A DNA stretch of 40,446 nucleotides, taken from contig NZ_BCVD01000020.1 of the NCBI RefSeq assembly GCF_001591565.1, positions 1 through 40,446 of the forward strand, written 5' to 3'. A program made the position numbers and the translations under genes. Source of the DNA: Priestia flexa NBRC 15715. Lineage in GTDB: Bacteria; Bacillota; Bacilli; Bacillales; Bacillaceae_H. This document shows positions 40,386-40,446 of this stretch, piece after piece (the stretch's first letter is position 1; every line of letters starts with the position of its first letter). Under the pieces are notes generated by a model. That model made no database searches. It had not been told where the DNA came from and worked only from the letters and a program-made list of their open reading frames with translations.

Positions 40386-40446
40386 TATACACACTCCTTC
40401 CTTTTACTTATATGATTAAAAAGTTAATAAAATATTTATTTCACTT

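Noticed and set aside
1-40446. Phage defence system, CRISPR array, biosynthetic cluster or integrated element
   Set aside because: No repeats with spacers, no integrase, transposase or nuclease modules, and gene order is that of a conserved chromosomal core.

Overview
The window looks like chromosome of an endospore-forming, PHB-making bacillus of the Priestia (Bacillus) megaterium group. The reasons are: a class IV polyhydroxybutyrate locus laid out as phaP-phaQ facing away from phaR-phaB-phaC; an alpha/beta-type spore DNA-binding protein; a GerA-type germinant receptor operon; a KinE-like sporulation kinase and a Spo0E-like phosphatase; low G+C; and local gene order ktrD / kinE-ogt / mtn genes resembling Bacillus subtilis. 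No tRNA, rRNA, CRISPR, prophage or intact insertion sequence is visible.

Layout. 1-2.8 kb: ZIP metal transporter, Spo0E-like protein, CoA-disulfide-reductase-like flavoenzyme. 2.8-6.4 kb: three-gene CUT2 (ribose-type) ABC importer. 6.6-14.7 kb: complete methionine salvage set (mtnD, B, X, W, E on the minus strand; mtnU, K, A on the plus strand). Two SAM-I (S-box) riboswitches control mtnWXBD and mtnKA. 14.8-17.7 kb: small hydrophilic protein, ogt, kinE-like kinase. 17.9-20.3 kb: NAD salvage (nadE, pncB). 20.5-24.1 kb: B12-binding radical SAM protein, two tiny genes (one apparently frameshifted), KtrD/KtrB-type K+ channel subunit. 24.4-28.4 kb: PHB locus. 28.5-30 kb: SASP, an inverted-repeat element, and a TerC-type exporter under a yybP-ykoY Mn2+ riboswitch. 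30-31.2 kb: LytTR response regulator followed by a collapsed MHYT hybrid kinase. 31.5-33.2 kb: alkaline phosphatase with PhoP boxes. 33.4-37.2 kb: ger operon with a sigma-G-like promoter. 37.2-40.4 kb: MsrAB fusion, DHA2 drug exporter and its MarR regulator.

How parts fit. MtnK and MtnA convert methylthioribose to methylthioribulose-1-P. MtnB, MtnW, MtnX and MtnD then carry it to 2-oxo-4-methylthiobutyrate, which MtnE transaminates to methionine; MtnU probably disposes of the glutamine-derived amide. The sugar-type ABC importer beside mtnD is a plausible methylthioribose importer, but that rests on position only. In the PHB locus, PhaR/PhaC form the synthase, PhaB supplies 3-hydroxybutyryl-CoA, PhaP coats granules and PhaQ represses. 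A nested palindrome on the phaQ promoter shares a 9-mer with the phaP upstream region.

Most unusual items: the candidate methylthioribose importer; an S-box whose P3 loop is replaced by three directly abutting hairpins; the hybrid-kinase remnant that leaves a response regulator without its neighbouring kinase; candidate PhaQ operators; and a MITE-like inverted-repeat element. Several start codons were moved from the longest open frame to an internal ATG, GTG or TTG because a Shine-Dalgarno sequence sits at the right distance. All functional names come from recognised motifs, not from database searches.
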